From assembly GCA_019633425.1 (NCBI GenBank), contig WSUB01000148.1:1-64000 (forward strand): DNA of 64,000 nucleotides. The letters are read 5' to 3'. Positions 30,823-43,625 of this stretch are shown here, piece by piece (the first letter of the stretch is position 1; every line of letters begins with the position of its first letter). The DNA comes from Tulasnella sp. 424. Its lineage: Eukaryota > Basidiomycota > Agaricomycetes > Cantharellales > Tulasnellaceae. Under the pieces are notes generated by a model. The model worked only from the letters and a program-made list of their open reading frames with translations. It ran no database searches and was not told the DNA's origin. Both the position numbers and the translations under genes were made by a program.

Positions 30823-33144
30823 CACCAGTATTTCACTCTCAGGTGACTGACCCCTTCTTTGAAGCGGAGAGGGCTACATAACTCTTTTTCCCCATCCCTG
30901 TTGAATTCAATGTATCCTGTGCTTTCTCTTCAATTACCGTCAGCAACGTCACCAAACATGCTGACGCAAACACTGTCATCGGTTGCCACGTACTTGGCGA
31001 ATGGTCGGCTGCCAAATCATGATGGAAAACTCGACTCCAACTTCCTTTTATATCAATTAAGGTCATGATTCGAGCTCGTTCTAGGCTTTCAGGAGAGTCC
31101 CGGCCGCAGAGCTCTGAATCATTGTCTAAGGTGTCCCTCTCCTCCTCAGTCAAAACAATCGACTGATATCCAGTCAGCCTTGGCCTGACGAACAGCATTG
31201 TGCTGGAACTACCCTAACTGTGCGGAGCTGTGAAATCCCGCGCTCTCTTGTGTGAGATGTCTGCGTGGGCTTAGTAAAGAGAAGGCGAACCTATTGGCGG
31301 GAATTCAGTTCGGCCCAAGCTTGAGCCTAAGGCTCGACAGAGTGACATGACGCTTTGCGCTGGTAGATAACCAGCCAGCGCTGAATGAGTCTTTGACGTG
31401 GTAGACTGTACATGAGCCAAATTCCAGGCGGAGGTGAGGTTATATTGAGCTACGCAAGCCTGCTTTGGGGTCCTGAGTACACCTCACCAGGAAATTGAGG
31501 CCTATTCAGTGCCTTCAGAATCCCAAGCCCGTCCTCTGGTCGTACCGATGGTTAGTGACTTGGCAGCTCGAGGGCATGGGTTGTCTACCATCGTAGTCAC
31601 TCCTCGGCTTGGTCGGTCAGCAGCCACTAGCATGAGAATCCGGTCAATTCCTGAGGAAAATTGGATAGTAACTACGCGGGGCATCCACTGCTGCATTGGC
31701 TGCAACTAACAGCTAAGGCCTATGATCAACAAGAACCCGTCAGGACGCTATGACCGGAGGATGTGTCGTAGGACCCCAGAATGTAGGAGGCGCAGGGTCC
31801 TCTGATGAAATTTGGATGCTTCTTAGCGCCCAATAGTGCGATATACGTTAGGTAAGAGAAGGTTGTTGTCGCGGACGATGTATACCTCCAAGAGGCTCTT
31901 TTTGCAGCTAAAGTCTGATCCGACACCCCAGCAGTTCTGTAGTTTTTAGAAGCGAGTGAGGTAGACGGAATAGGAAGAAGAGGTGGAATGTGCAGAACGC
32001 GCTCCCGGATGCGGCCATTTATAGGTGCTCTTGGGGGTCGAGACTTCAGAGGCAGGCTGCACGCATCTTAAGTTGCTCGCTACAGAGTAGAACCGTTAGA
32101 GACGCTGAATCAATTTGACGGTGGAGCGGATTGTTGGAGGAGGGCTAGTACATGCGCTGTGGTGGTAGATCATACCACTTCCGTAATAATGGCGTAGAAG
32201 TGAAGGCAAAGGTGCAATGGGTTGGAGTGCTGTGGAATTGCTTACAATGCTTAGTAATCGAGGAGAGCTACCTCCACCCACCGTCACGGCCCACAGGTCT
32301 GGAGCTGACTCCTTTGTGCGCACGAGCCTAATCGAGCCTAACATGCCAAGCTTTGTCAGTGGTGCCTTGAGATAAGCATAGCTCCATGTGTTCGAGAGTC
32401 TTTTCTTAGTCACCACTGACTCCATTCAGAAGCTCAGCTCCTATGAGCGACATCATCTCTAAACGATGATAGGCTGCAGGAATGATATCGCCTCATGTTT
32501 TGGACTGCGGCATCTGAGCGCCGTTCCTTTCCACCACACATTCTCCCAAAAGACGACAGTCGAACGACACTCGGAAAACCGGCCGGATAGCTCGAGGACG
32601 GAAGAATTTCATGGACGGCTCCCGAACAATCTTCCAGCGCTGAAATTTATTTCCCAGCTCGCGCGGAAGGCCGTGGAAGGCCGAAGCAGCTCGAGTAGAC
32701 GCCGACCTGCACCCGCCTTATGGCACGACGTCCCAGTGACAGTACATTTTAGCCGCCTCCACGTTCGCCATACTTATTGCGAATTGGTACAAATGCTCTT
32801 GGGCGCCTCTGAGCTGTTCGTTTGGCGCTGACTAAGGCCTTGCCTCCACTGCGCAACACGTTACGGCACCAGGCTCCTTCCCCCCAGCTTGTGACTCTCC
32901 AGTCGCGTTCCACGTCCCTGAATGAAAGAAATCCAAAGCAAACGTTTTCGGCTTTTAGTCTAATCAGACGTGACTCTCAGCAAACTTCCTTTTCTGCATT
33001 CCTGTCATTCGCTATAAAACCTCGCCCCATGGGTCACCCTCTTAACGAGAAACATCAACCTTCCCGTCACATCTCTCTCTCTCCTCATCGGGCCCGTGTG
33101 CGTGTCTCCTTTTCTCTTTCCCAACGGCAGATCCTCTTGCCGCC
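30823..33144. other. Gene-poor interval of about 2.3 kb
   Basis: No supported gene. Several 60-120-codon frames exist on both strands (for example 30839-31198 minus, starting MLFVRPRLTGYQS, and 32096-32425 minus), but none shows a domain or splice-linked extension. The last ~200 bp form the promoter and leader of arrestin paralogue 5. Confidence 0.45.
33013..33019 (+). promoter_or_regulatory. TATA box of arrestin paralogue 5
   Basis: TATAAAA about 130 nt upstream of the ATG at 33145, followed by a pyrimidine-rich leader. Confidence 0.5.
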
Positions 33145-34863
33145 ATGTCTATCTCTCCCATACGTCCCTCATACACAGGGGCCACCGACCCAGAAAGCGA
33201 CCTTGAAGCTCTCTACGCAACACTGCCTTTGGGTATGCCGCTTCCACCAGCTTATAGCCCCTCGGAAGCCTCTACCGCTTCAATGTCACCCATGATCTGC
33301 GACACCCCCGAGTACTCCTCTCAACTCCTGCAAGATGAAGTCTTTCTCGATGGCACTCCTCTCGCCGTGTCACGACCCAGGCCAGGAGAGTCTACTTCCT
33401 CAGGCTCGAGCTCAGCGCCAAGGCGCCAAATGCAGTTCAATACTTGTCACAACAACCTCAAGCTCTCCCTGTCGTCCCGGAGCCACCACACTCAGACACC
33501 AGCATATGGGCGCAATGAACTCATCGAGGGCTTTGTCGAGGTCCTTGGAAGCTTGAAACACATCGAAAGAATTGATCTGGTCGTGAGTCTGAAAGGGAAT
33601 TTCGTGGCCAGTCCACCCGTTCCTCATGCCCCATCCAACTACTTCGATAGGTCGAAGGCATGGTTACTACCACCGTCATTGATCGTGGCTACCCTATTTC
33701 GAGCGATTCAAAATGTATCCTGGCTCACCGTCAAACACTTTACTACTCTGCGAGCGCCACCGTCTCCCCGGAGCAAGAGCGCGGCACTGTGGCCTCAAAA
33801 GGCCGTCTCTTCCCGTTCTCCTATCGTCTTCCAACGACCATGGACGGTTCCACTGCGCCTCTTCCCCCTTCCTTCTACCGCGTGTATGCTACCAGGGAGG
33901 GTAGCGTCAGGTATGTTATGCGTATCGAAGTCCACAAAAGAGGGATGCTCCGGAGGAACGAAAAGTGAGTTCAAGACGCACTGTCCTCTCAGTTCGACAT
34001 CCAGCAATATCTGTCGGAAGCTTATGCACGCTCTTCGCGCAGCAGAGTGGAGACAGTCATTTTGTACCTTCCCAAGACCACACCTCCCTCGACTCGTCCC
34101 CCTTCGTGGTATCATTACGCAAGTGCTGGCGGTTCCAGCAGTAGCTCAAACCCAGACGTCAAGATTCCCATTGAACCAGCAAGCGACAGATCACAGAAAG
34201 AGTGGAAAACCATCGCTCTTGCCAGTGGCGCACCAGTTCCCGGTCTGGGTGTTGAGGTATGATGTATTGTGTCCTCCCAACCTTTGAGGTTCGGTTACTG
34301 AAGAATAAATCTTTGCGTAGTTCTCTCTCTTGAAACCCCTGGTGTATCAGGCACGAAGTCCCATCCCTTTTAGTCTTACGGTTTCGGCCTCCTCCCCCGT
34401 TCTTCCCGATCTCATTCTCTCATGCGCACAAGTCACCCTTCTTCGTTGTACGACGATCCACGCTACGGGGCAGACATACCAGCAGGAGGAAGTAATCGGA
34501 ACAGCCGAATTTGGCAAACCCGAGTCGCCTACCGAAGGCCAATCCCAAAGCAAGGCGATCCGTGTCTCCAACGGGTGTATCGAAGGAGGCAAGGAACAAG
34601 GGGAGATTGCGTGGTCTGTAGATAGCATGGTGGAGGTCAAAGTATGCGAACAGTCATTCTTTTTCGAGACTGCTTGGGATTAACCTGTCTCCGTCTAGTA
34701 CGCGTTGCGAGTGGATATCAAGCCCACTTTAGCGCTGGATGCGGCCATTCCGACCTTTTGCCACCAGGAAACAATCGAGCTAACTACACACTCAGCCGAA
34801 GACGCTGATAACTGGGATGGTGTACTCGACGGACCAGCTCTTGGCATCATTGGGCGTCTTTAA
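33145..34863 (+). CDS. Arrestin-like protein, paralogue 5 (most diverged, PPxY-bearing)
   Basis: It starts MSISPIRPSYTGATDPE. PPAY is at residues 34-37 and a second Tyr motif TPEYSS follows. The usual YVYSS block is replaced by CHNNLKLSLSSRSHH, but AYGRNELIEGFVEV and KHIERIDLV before intron 1 align with the other copies. The next exon starts VEGMVTTTVIDRGYP and holds FPFSYRLPTTMDGSTAPLPP and YVMRIEVHKRGMLRRNEK. A later exon has SPIPFSLTVSASS and EIAWSVDSMVEVK. The last begins YALRVDIKPTLALD and ends GIIGRL with TAA at 34861-34863. Unlike the other four it stands alone rather than in a divergent pair. Confidence 0.72.
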
Positions 34864-35255
34864 TCCGACAGGCGGAATCATTTCTTTCCTCACCACATCC
34901 CTTGCCCGTTGCACGAAGCTTTCAACTCATGCTCGCAACAGCCTCGACGTTAGATCCAACTCTTTACGTTGCACCACGGTCCGGTAATTTTATTCTCAAC
35001 TTTTAGGAACTCTGCCAGCGACGAGTGTACTGGCACTTCGGCTCCAACGCCGATCATCATTACGTGTAACTGTAGCTATAAGCACACAAAGGGTTCAACC
35101 CGGCAATGTAAAATAGTTCTAGCATTTATACACATCTAATATAACGCCATGTGATACCAGAGATGCATGTCACTAACATTGCCCAAGTTCTAACCTGACG
35201 TCCGTCAATCAATACGTAAAGAGCTCCGTCTCGATCAATAAACCATGGACAAGAG
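34864..35255. other. Convergent intergenic region
   Basis: Between arrestin paralogue 5 (+) and F-box paralogue A (-). No gene seen; probably 3' UTRs. Confidence 0.5.
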
Positions 35256-37017
35256 TCAATATTGGAAGAGATGCAACATTTGTGGGGATGAGGGGACATC
35301 ACCCAGGCTGATTACTGCTAACACGCCGGTCTCGTCGCAGAAGTCAACGCGATGTAATTTCTTGAGATCGAGGGGAAGTACCAGCCTTCTGGAGCAAGGT
35401 ATCACTCCTGTCCTGTTGGAATGATCCTTTTCACTGGGAAAACGTATAAGCTGCAGATCAGGGTAATCGCTCTCCTTCTGAACATCCGACTGGGCCTCGC
35501 CTGATGCCACCCAGACCATGTGTTGTCCGCACGAACTGGGTGTCATTAGGGGAAATGCCTCGTCCAGAGGCGGCCAAAGCGAGTTCATCTGCAATCGAAG
35601 TGTGGTACGATATGCAGGAGGTAGCGGACCTTCCTCTCTCATCGCCCTCACCACTTTGGCTGGATCGAGCCAATACGGAGCGAGAAATGGGCGGGGCGCC
35701 GATTGACCCGTGAAAAACTCTTCATTACTCAAAGGGGATGTATCGGCAACCCAGTCTGCTGTCAGGTGAGACGGAATGAGGCCCCGAGTCCTTGGATTCG
35801 GAGTATTCCAAGGGCGGGAAGGATACCACCCGTCGCATTCGGGGAATTGACAACGCTTTTCGAACTGCCAGACCTTTGTTGAATCCGGAGGAACAAGATG
35901 GGTATGGATGGTGGACCAAGATGTTGCGCTGGGCGAGTTCAATAACCCAGTGGCGTAGAACCATGCGTGTATGACCACACTTTCTGGCGTTGGAGTATAA
36001 ATAATAAGGTCGGATTCGTGAACGAAGGCCTCGAAGGTCTAAAATTTCTAGGTTAACTGTAAATTCTGGGCTGCCAAACATAATGCGTACCATTTGTCCG
36101 AAATAGTGTATGCCTGAATCTATGATGTAGATTGCTTGGCGTCGGTAGTCGAGAAGAACAACTGTCAGACATCCGGTCTCGTTTGAGGATCCAAAGACTA
36201 CAGTCACGTCTCCGTAGATGCTGAGTGTTGAGAGATTCATAGGGTGAAGAGGTGGGGTGATGCAGAGATCCTTCGCAAGGACTCCATGACCTTCGCCTGC
36301 TTTGAAGATGAAGGCGAAAACGTGGATGGAAAGCCCACTTCTACACAGCCCTCCGTCGTCAATTGCACTCGAGCGCGGTTGAAGGGTAGTAACTTACGGA
36401 CTCTCAACAGTTCCGGCGACAATAGTCTCTCCCTCACATTGCTCGTTGGTTTGGAAGTTGCATGTGACTGGATCAACTTGTGTTGAATGACTTGCGACCG
36501 GCCTGGTCACCGCTTGGACGGAACCTTTAGAATATTTTGATCGGACTAGCGATGGATCAAGGTCCCATAGTTGAGCTACCTTTTGATCCGAGAACGTCAG
36601 AAGATAACGGCCACCGGGGAGGAAACCGGAGGTGATGATGGAGGCTCCTTCATCAAAAGACATTGTGGAATGTTTGCGAAAATTGGGCAAATTGGAGTGG
36701 AGGTTTTCTTCAGTTTGCTTAGCTTTAATGCAGGTGTTCTTCAACTCTTGAAGGGAGAGCGCCTCTAGAGTTCGGAATGTAGGAATGGGAAGTGAAAAGC
36801 CCTGCTCTTGCATTCGCTTTCCGACTGAGATCCACGGAGGTCGATCGAATAAAGCACGCTTCAGACGCTTGCAAGTCTGGAAAAAAGTTTTTAAGAACAT
36901 GTCCCAATCAAATTAATAGATCGGGCGGACCAGGGATAAAGCTACAAGATCTTGAAGGTCCAGCTGACCAAGACCTACGATCATCCAGATCAATTCACTC
37001 GGAAGAATGGAAAGCAT
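35256..37017 (-). CDS. F-box plus beta-propeller-like protein, paralogue A
   Basis: The ATG at 37017 opens MLSILPSELIWMIVGLGQLD, an F-box start, then DLVALSLV. An intron leads to CKRLKRALFDRPPWISVGKR. A propeller-like blade follows, with FLPGGRYLLTFSDQKVAQLW. Later exons carry a long C-terminal region with SRPWNTPNPRTRGLIPSHL, PYWLDPAKVVRAM and VDFCDETGVLAVISLGD, ending HLFQY with TGA at 35256-35258. Shared marks with the three paralogues are the LPGGR blade, the RPWNTP motif, QWLDP/YWLDP and the C-terminal CDE.G.L motif before LF.Y. It is probably an SCF adaptor; the target is unknown. The length is near 500 residues. Confidence 0.68.
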
Positions 37018-37292
37018 TATGGCACTGGTCTTTAAGAGTGCCAAGGGGTGTGTGTGTGTTGATGCAATAATAATGAGGTCGTCCTTTATTCTGCTGATGG
37101 TACTGACTGAAAGGACAATCAAGACGCCGCGGCGTGGGGAGACTGCTCACGTGCAGCGTTTGGCAGGGTTGCAACGCCGACTGGCAACCCCCTCTTCGAA
37201 GCCCATCCAACGTCTGTCAAGTAAGTAAAAATACTTTCTTTTCTGGCCAACTTCCTTCCTCGAATAACTCAAGCTCACGTTTTCAATCAGTC

Positions 37293-38790
37293 ATGTCCAA
37301 GTCCAAGGAGGCACTTGCTTTGCTTGACGATCTCGACTCCTTCACCCCAGTACCTGCTCATCCACCACCTTCGTCTACGGCATCTACTCATAAATCCAAA
37401 GCCAAGAACTCTTCTCTCGGTATTTCAAATCCACCAGCTCCTGCAGCTACAACCCCACCTCCCGTCGTTAACGATAAGGATGCTGCCGATGCGCTTGCCT
37501 TCCTTGACGAGATCACTCAGAAATCCACCGAGCCCAGAAAGCCTGTCAGGGTTACATTGGGAGGAGGCTCAAGGCCAGGCACTCCTTCAGTGAGGCGGAG
37601 TGCCGAACAACCCGCAAAGCCAGCTACCGGAGACCCGGCGTCGGATACGGCAGCGGCTTCTACGTCTGGCGCAGCTCCAGCCACAGGTGCGGGGTGGGGT
37701 TGGGGAAGTGTCTGGAACACAGCTTCTGCCGCACTTGCTCAGGCAAAGGAGAAGGTTGATGAACAAGTAAAGAACCTGGAACAAAATGAACAAGCAAAGA
37801 AATGGGGGGAAGGCATGATGTCGTATGTTAAACAAGCCCAGCTGGACAAGCTCGGTAAATTGCTCTGCTGATCTCAATTAACATTGATCTACGCTGACGG
37901 CTGTGAAGCTCAGGACCTTAGGACTACTTCTATGTCAACTCTGACAGGAATTATAAACGTCGTTGCTCCCCCTATCGCAGAACATGAGGTGATTCAAGTT
38001 ACCCTGTCGCATGACATGATTGGATATGAAGGTGTTGAAAACCTGGTCTACCGGGGACTTGCACGAGTAGGCGGCGCTGTCTAAGGATTGCCCCAATCAA
38101 GCTGACAACAATTTTGGGGATAGGTCTTAGAGCAAGTCGAAGGGGGCGATCTTGTGGTCAATCGAGGCCAAGAGTCTCGACAAAAGGATAATGCCTTGGG
38201 TGTAAGAGACTTGAATGCAGTGGAAGGTCTGAAGGCAGCGCTCAAGCTGTCCGAGGTTCGTACTGGCCGGACTCCTTCGTCCGCCCTCTACGGTGATAGG
38301 CATCATCAGCTCACAGCTGAACTCACAGGTTGATATCACTGAGCAAATCAAAATTCACGCGACTCTCCCAAAGAAGGAGGCATCTTCAGTATCAAACCCG
38401 ACGACTTACAGCCCGGTTTTCCTTCGCATTCAACCCTTCACTTCAACATTTCCTCCTACACCCGATCCGGCATTCACAGAACCTGAGGCCACGACCACAA
38501 AGACAGTTCTCCAATTCCTCCTGTACCTCTCTGACCCGTCGCATAAGCTGATCCACACCGCTGTATCTCAGACCATCCCAGCTTCGTGGCTCGCCCTTTG
38601 GGATGAGGATGACAAACCTGGAGCACAGAGAAAGAACGGAGAGTGGATAGAGGATATGCTGGTAGAGGCTTTGAGGGTAGCTGTGGAGGTGATCGGGCAG
38701 GAGTACATTGTTGCTCGTATGAGTTGGGATCCGGCGGCCGCGGTGCTGACAGAAAAGGTGGATGACGAAGATGAAGAAGAGACTGCATAG
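37293..38790 (+). CDS. MTC1: Maintenance of telomere capping protein 1 (Mtc1)
   Basis: It starts MSKSKEALALLDDLDSF. A low-complexity Pro/Ser region is followed by DAADALAFLDEI, a Gly/Trp block (GAGWGWGSVWNTASAALAQA) and EQNEQAKKWGEGMMSYVKQA. Later exons have LTGIINVVAPPIAEHEVIQV, LSHDMIGYEGVENLVYR, QVEGGDLVVNRGQES and a C terminus with TVLQFLLYLSDP and MSWDPAAAVLTEK. These blocks and their order match the fungal Mtc1 family, which in yeast is Golgi/cytosol-associated and named for genetic interaction with cdc13 telomere capping. The stop is TAG at 38788-38790. The start is the first ATG after a pyrimidine-rich stretch with an AG, so a leader intron is possible. Confidence 0.82.
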
Positions 38791-38969
38791 TAATTTTTTT
38801 GGGTTTACAACGTTAATCTGTGTAATAGTCGAATTATCTGAGCAGCGTTTGCGCCTTGAACGGGTTTGCTGGGGATTGGACCAACACGTGCCTTGTGTGC
38901 CTGACCGCTTGTTTTCAGAGCTTCCACCAACCACCCTTCGCCAGAGCTGTCGTCGACTTAGACATCCCC

Positions 38970-41419
38970 ATGGCATCCGCAGGTTATACACCACACTCAC
39001 TAATGGCTCCCATATCAGGAGAGCCGAAGCGCAGAGTGGTACGCTCACCTTGATCTATCGCTGCTGCTAGCCTTGACCTTCGTCCACTTGCCATTTCAGT
39101 GTTACTTTTACGACTCGGATATCGGCAGCTTTCATTACGGTCCAGGACACCCGTAAGCAACCAATCCTCTCCCCAATGTGGCGTTCCCTGATCGAGCTCG
39201 CTAATGTCGTTGGTGAACAGGATGAAGCCGACCCGGATACGAATGTGTCACTCTCTTGTTATGAATTACGGCCTTTACAAGAAAATGGAAATCTATGTAA
39301 GATCCTCTCCAAATCTATCCTCGAACCGTGCGGGAGGTGCTGATACCCTTAACCTGTGGGTAACAGCGTGCAAAACCCGCTACCAAAAGAGAGATGACCC
39401 AGTTCCACTCGGACGAGTACGTCGAGTTTTTGAACAAGATAACTCCAATGAACATGAATCAGTTTGTAAAAGAACAACTCAAGTGTAAGTTAGTTTCCGG
39501 TGATCGCTGGGCAACCGACTGACATGCTTCTCCGATGATAATACAGATAACGTTGGCGATGACTGTCCTGTATTCGACGGGTTGTTCGAGTTCTGCTCGA
39601 TATCTGCAGGTGGTTCAATGGGTATGCCTCTCGTTTCCCTGCTCAACCACCGATAACATGGCCTAATGGATGGACTGATCGCTTTGGTAAGAGGGTGCGG
39701 CACGATTGAGTAGGAATAAATGCGACATCGCTATAAACTGGGCCGGTGGCCTGCATCATGCGAAAAAGAGCGAGGCTAGCGGATTCTGCTATGTCAACGG
39801 TGCGTTTGCTGTCAAAGCGGCCATTCTATCGGGACTCGTGAAACAGCCTGACTTTCTATCACATCGGCAGATATCGTTCTGGGTATTTTGGAGCTTCTGA
39901 GGTATGTTGACTTGCAGCCTACCACAAGCGTATTGATCCACATCTATATACTCAGGTATCATGCCCGAGTTTTGTATATCGACATCGACTGTCACCACGG
40001 TGATGGTGTGGAGGAGGCTTTCTACACCACAGACAGAGTTATGACGGTCAGTTTCCACAAGTACGGAGAATATTTCCCTGGGACAGGAGAGCTAAGGGTA
40101 AGTATGGATTCGCTATGTTCTCGCTTCCTTGCTGACCGTCGTTTGTTGGTTCGTTAGGACATGGGCATCGGTAAAGGAAAAGGGTATGCCTTGAACTTCC
40201 CGCTGCGAGACGGAATCACGGACGAGGCGTACAAAGGAATTTTTGAGCCCGTGAGCCCGGCATCATCACTATCAACACAGTGAACTCTTCTGAAGTTGAT
40301 TCGGGTTTTAGGTCATTGAGGAAGTGATGCGAACGTACGATCCCACGGCTGTAGTTCTTCAGTGCGGCACAGACTCACTGTCTGGTGATAAACTTGGGTG
40401 TCTCAATCTGTCCATGAGAGGTGCGCGCTTCTGCTATTGCCTGGAAGCGGGGTTCGGGGCTAAACAATGGGAGTTGTGTAGGACATGCGAACTGCGTACG
40501 ATTTGTCAAGTCGTTCGGCCTTCCGTTACTTCTTCTCGGCGGAGGAGGATACACGATGCGCAACGTTAGTCGGTGCTGGGCGTATGAAACCGGCTTAGCT
40601 GCTGGAGTGGAGTTGGGAGAGGGTAAGCTTGGAAATATCCCAAATTGCGCCCCGACCAACTTAGTCGTCTTCTCCTTCCTTCTCGACAGACATTCCAAAG
40701 AATGAGTACTACGAATATTTCGGCCCATACTATAAGCTGGATGTGAAGCAGAGCAACATGGAGGACATGAACACCCGAGAGTACCTAGAAAGGATGAAGA
40801 ACCGGGTATTGGAGAACTTGAGATACGTCAGAGGACCGCCGAGTGTTCAAATGCAGGGTAAGACGTGCATTGCGTAAACTCGAAGATCGGGGCTTACCCG
40901 ACGATGTTGTTCCTCCTTAGAGGTACCGAGACTGCCTCACGATGACGAAGACCCGAATGAGGACGAAGATATGGTCGATCCTGATGAACGAAGACCTCGT
41001 ACGTCGTCCTTGGACGCAAACCTGCATTGAAAAGGCACCTAACATATCGTTCTGCAGAACAAATGCGCGACAAGCTCGTTCAAAACGATCAAGACCTTTC
41101 GGATTCCGAAGACGAAGGCAGCGGTGGACGTCGAAATCATGAAAACCACAAGGCCAGACTGAAGAGGCCGAGTATCATGGAAGGCGGAAGACATCCAACG
41201 ACCGAGGCCGATCAGGACGAAGCCCTTCTGAATAACTCGTTGGGAATGACTGTCCAAACTACGGCTGACAAGGATGTTCAGCTGCCACTACCGCCTCCAA
41301 CGACCAATGATCAACCTGCAAATGCTTCAGGCAATGGTGGCGAGAAGGGAGATGTCATGGATGTTGACAAGCCAACCGTGAAGGCGGAGGCTGGGTCGCC
41401 ACCCTCTGCTGTACCGTAA
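38970..41419 (+). CDS. RPD3: Class I histone deacetylase (RPD3/HDAC1 type)
   Basis: It removes acetyl groups from histone lysines in nuclear co-repressor complexes. It starts [20 protein letters not shown], and introns split the conserved core [46 protein letters not shown] and [16 protein letters not shown]. Catalytic signatures are present: [18 protein letters not shown] with the His pair, [16 protein letters not shown] with the zinc-binding Asp/His, [17 protein letters not shown], and [13 protein letters not shown] with the catalytic Tyr. The C-terminal tail (about residues 400-560) is acidic and disordered and ends SPPSAVP. I found no break in the core. At least eight introns are needed. 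Confidence 0.9.
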
Positions 41420-41852
41420 CGAATTTTTGTAAAATCGCACTTTATACAGACCACTTGCGTGTGGCGCCACCCCGCCCGCAGGACGTGTGGTTGTGAGAAT
41501 GTATGTGTCGTATGATCGCTAAACGCCGAGCTTCACGTATATTGTATTTCGCAAAAGCATTCGCCCTTGGACCATTAAAGGAGTGGGCTGACGCAGAAAG
41601 GCGAGTTGCAAAAAAACGCCGTGATGTGAGACATTTCAGGGGCGAGGGAAGCCGCGAACAGTTTCGCGAGATCCTTTGTAGCCAGCAACTGCGTTCCCCC
41701 TTCCACCGATTTCTCCCAACAGCGCTGACCCCTTCCGGCTGCCTTCACTCCTTCCCTCTACCTCGACGTCCATTGCCATTCTATAAACTTCTTTTTCTAC
41801 CCGACTTTTATCTTATTCATCTATCTCGGTTCGACCAAGCACTAGGCAAATC
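41420..41852. other. Intergenic, no gene seen
   Basis: HDAC 3' UTR and the promoter and leader of the G-beta gene. It becomes pyrimidine-rich just before the start at 41853. Confidence 0.5.
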
Positions 41853-43257
41853 ATGTCGTCGATGGCCTCCTCCGCAAACGACCTACAGGAAAGGCTTGCT
41901 GCAGCCCGCCGCGAAGCCGACAGTCTCAAGGAAAAGATCAGAGCACAGAGGGAAGGTCTTGCGGATGCCACTCGTTCGTGTTTACACTCACCCCGCAACT
42001 CCGTTCACAATTTGGACTGACGATCGCATTTTGTGCCACCTAACGCGCACTATGGCATACCCTTGCAGTCCGTGCTGTAGCAGCTGAAGTCGAACCTCTT
42101 CCTCGCATCGTCATGCGTCCTCGCCGAAATCTTCGCGGTCACCTGGCCAAAATCTACGCTATGCATTGGGCCTCCGACATTCGCCACCTAGTCTCTGCCT
42201 CCCAAGACGGCAAGCTCATTGTCTGGGACGCGCCCACGTCCAACAAAGTTCACGCTATCCCTCTTCGCTCCAGCTGGGTGATGACATGCGCGTATGCCCC
42301 GTCCGGTAATCTCGTTGCTTGCGGTGGGTTGGACAATATTTGCTCGGTGTATAATCTGAGGAACAAGGAGGGTGCCGCGGGTGCTCCCAAAGGCGCGAAA
42401 GAATTGAGTGCTCATTCTGGTTATCTGAGCTGCTGCCGGTTCCTCAGTGACCGCCAAATCATCACGAGGTAGGCTCTCTCGTTCGTTCGGGCTCCTTGAC
42501 AAGCCCCCTAACTTCTCATCCTTTGTTCTTTAGCTCAGGAGACATGACGTGCATGCTTTGGGATATCGACGCCGGTGTCAGAATCCAAGAGTTTTCAGAC
42601 CATACGGGAGATGTAATGAGGTGGGCAGCTGGCGCTGCGCAGACGATACTCTGAACTCACCGAATCGATTTCTAGTGTCTCGTTGAGTCCGTCAGACCCC
42701 AATGTCTTCGTCTCCGGTGCTTGCGATGCAACTTCGAAGCTATGGGATATTCGTACGGGCAAAGCCGTTCAGACCTTTGTTGGCCACGAATCTGATATCA
42801 ATGCCGTCTCGTACGTGGCCGCTATGGCTTCACCTTTGATGTACTGACTTTTCCCCTCCATTGGTAGGTTTTTCCCCAATGGCGATGCATTTGCCACTGG
42901 CTCAGATGACGCGTCGTGCCGACTCTTCGACATTCGAGCTGATCGCGAACTAAACATCTTCACGCATGATAACATTCTTTGCGCCATTACGTCTGTTGCA
43001 TTCTCGATCTCGGGCAGAATCCTATTCGGGGGTTATGACGATTGGACCTGCAATGTATGGGATACTTTGAAAGGCGAGAGAGTGGGTGTGCTGCAAGGCC
43101 ACGAAAACCGCATCTCGTGCCTCGGAGTGAGCAGTGACGGAACTGCCCTATGTACTGGTAGCTGGGATAGTACGCTGAAGGTACGGTTTGCGGTGATATT
43201 TGTTTGATATGTCGACCGCCAAATACTGATCCCCGCTGCCCATAGGTCTGGGCGTGA
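41853..43257 (+). CDS. GPB1: Heterotrimeric G-protein beta subunit
   Basis: It starts [20 protein letters not shown], a coiled-coil helix typical of G-beta that binds the gamma subunit. WD repeats follow: [134 protein letters not shown] and [11 protein letters not shown]. The last exon is only VWA plus stop, TGA at 43255-43257, giving the standard length of about 350 residues. It signals at the plasma membrane in pheromone and nutrient responses. All seven blades are present. Confidence 0.93.
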
Positions 43258-43625
43258 GCACGCCACCTCGTATGTACATATATACACATGTTCACACCCT
43301 CACACTTCATCCTCTATATTTATTGGGTCGAGCTTGCTTGTTTGTCTGCCACTAGCTGTCTTTCCGTTGTCCATTACTTCACCCTCTCTTATTGCACTGG
43401 GTGCTTACACTACGACTGGGGATTTTTTTTGTTCAGTTATACATTCTGCAATTTGCATCTACGGTCTTGGGACCGTGAACATCCTGCATCCCATGAGATC
43501 TGGCATGTATTGTTCAGCATGGGAAAGAAATCCTGAAGGGGTTGCTTACTCCAAAGCTGACGGACATTTACGTCTGGGCTGGGGTAACGTGACCGGCCTT
43601 CCACTTCACTACTCCAAAAACAACA
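43258..43625. other. Intergenic, no gene seen
   Basis: 3' end of the G-beta gene and promoter of the DENN-domain gene. An overlapping open frame (43334-43864) reads through the next start in another frame and is not supported. Confidence 0.5.
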
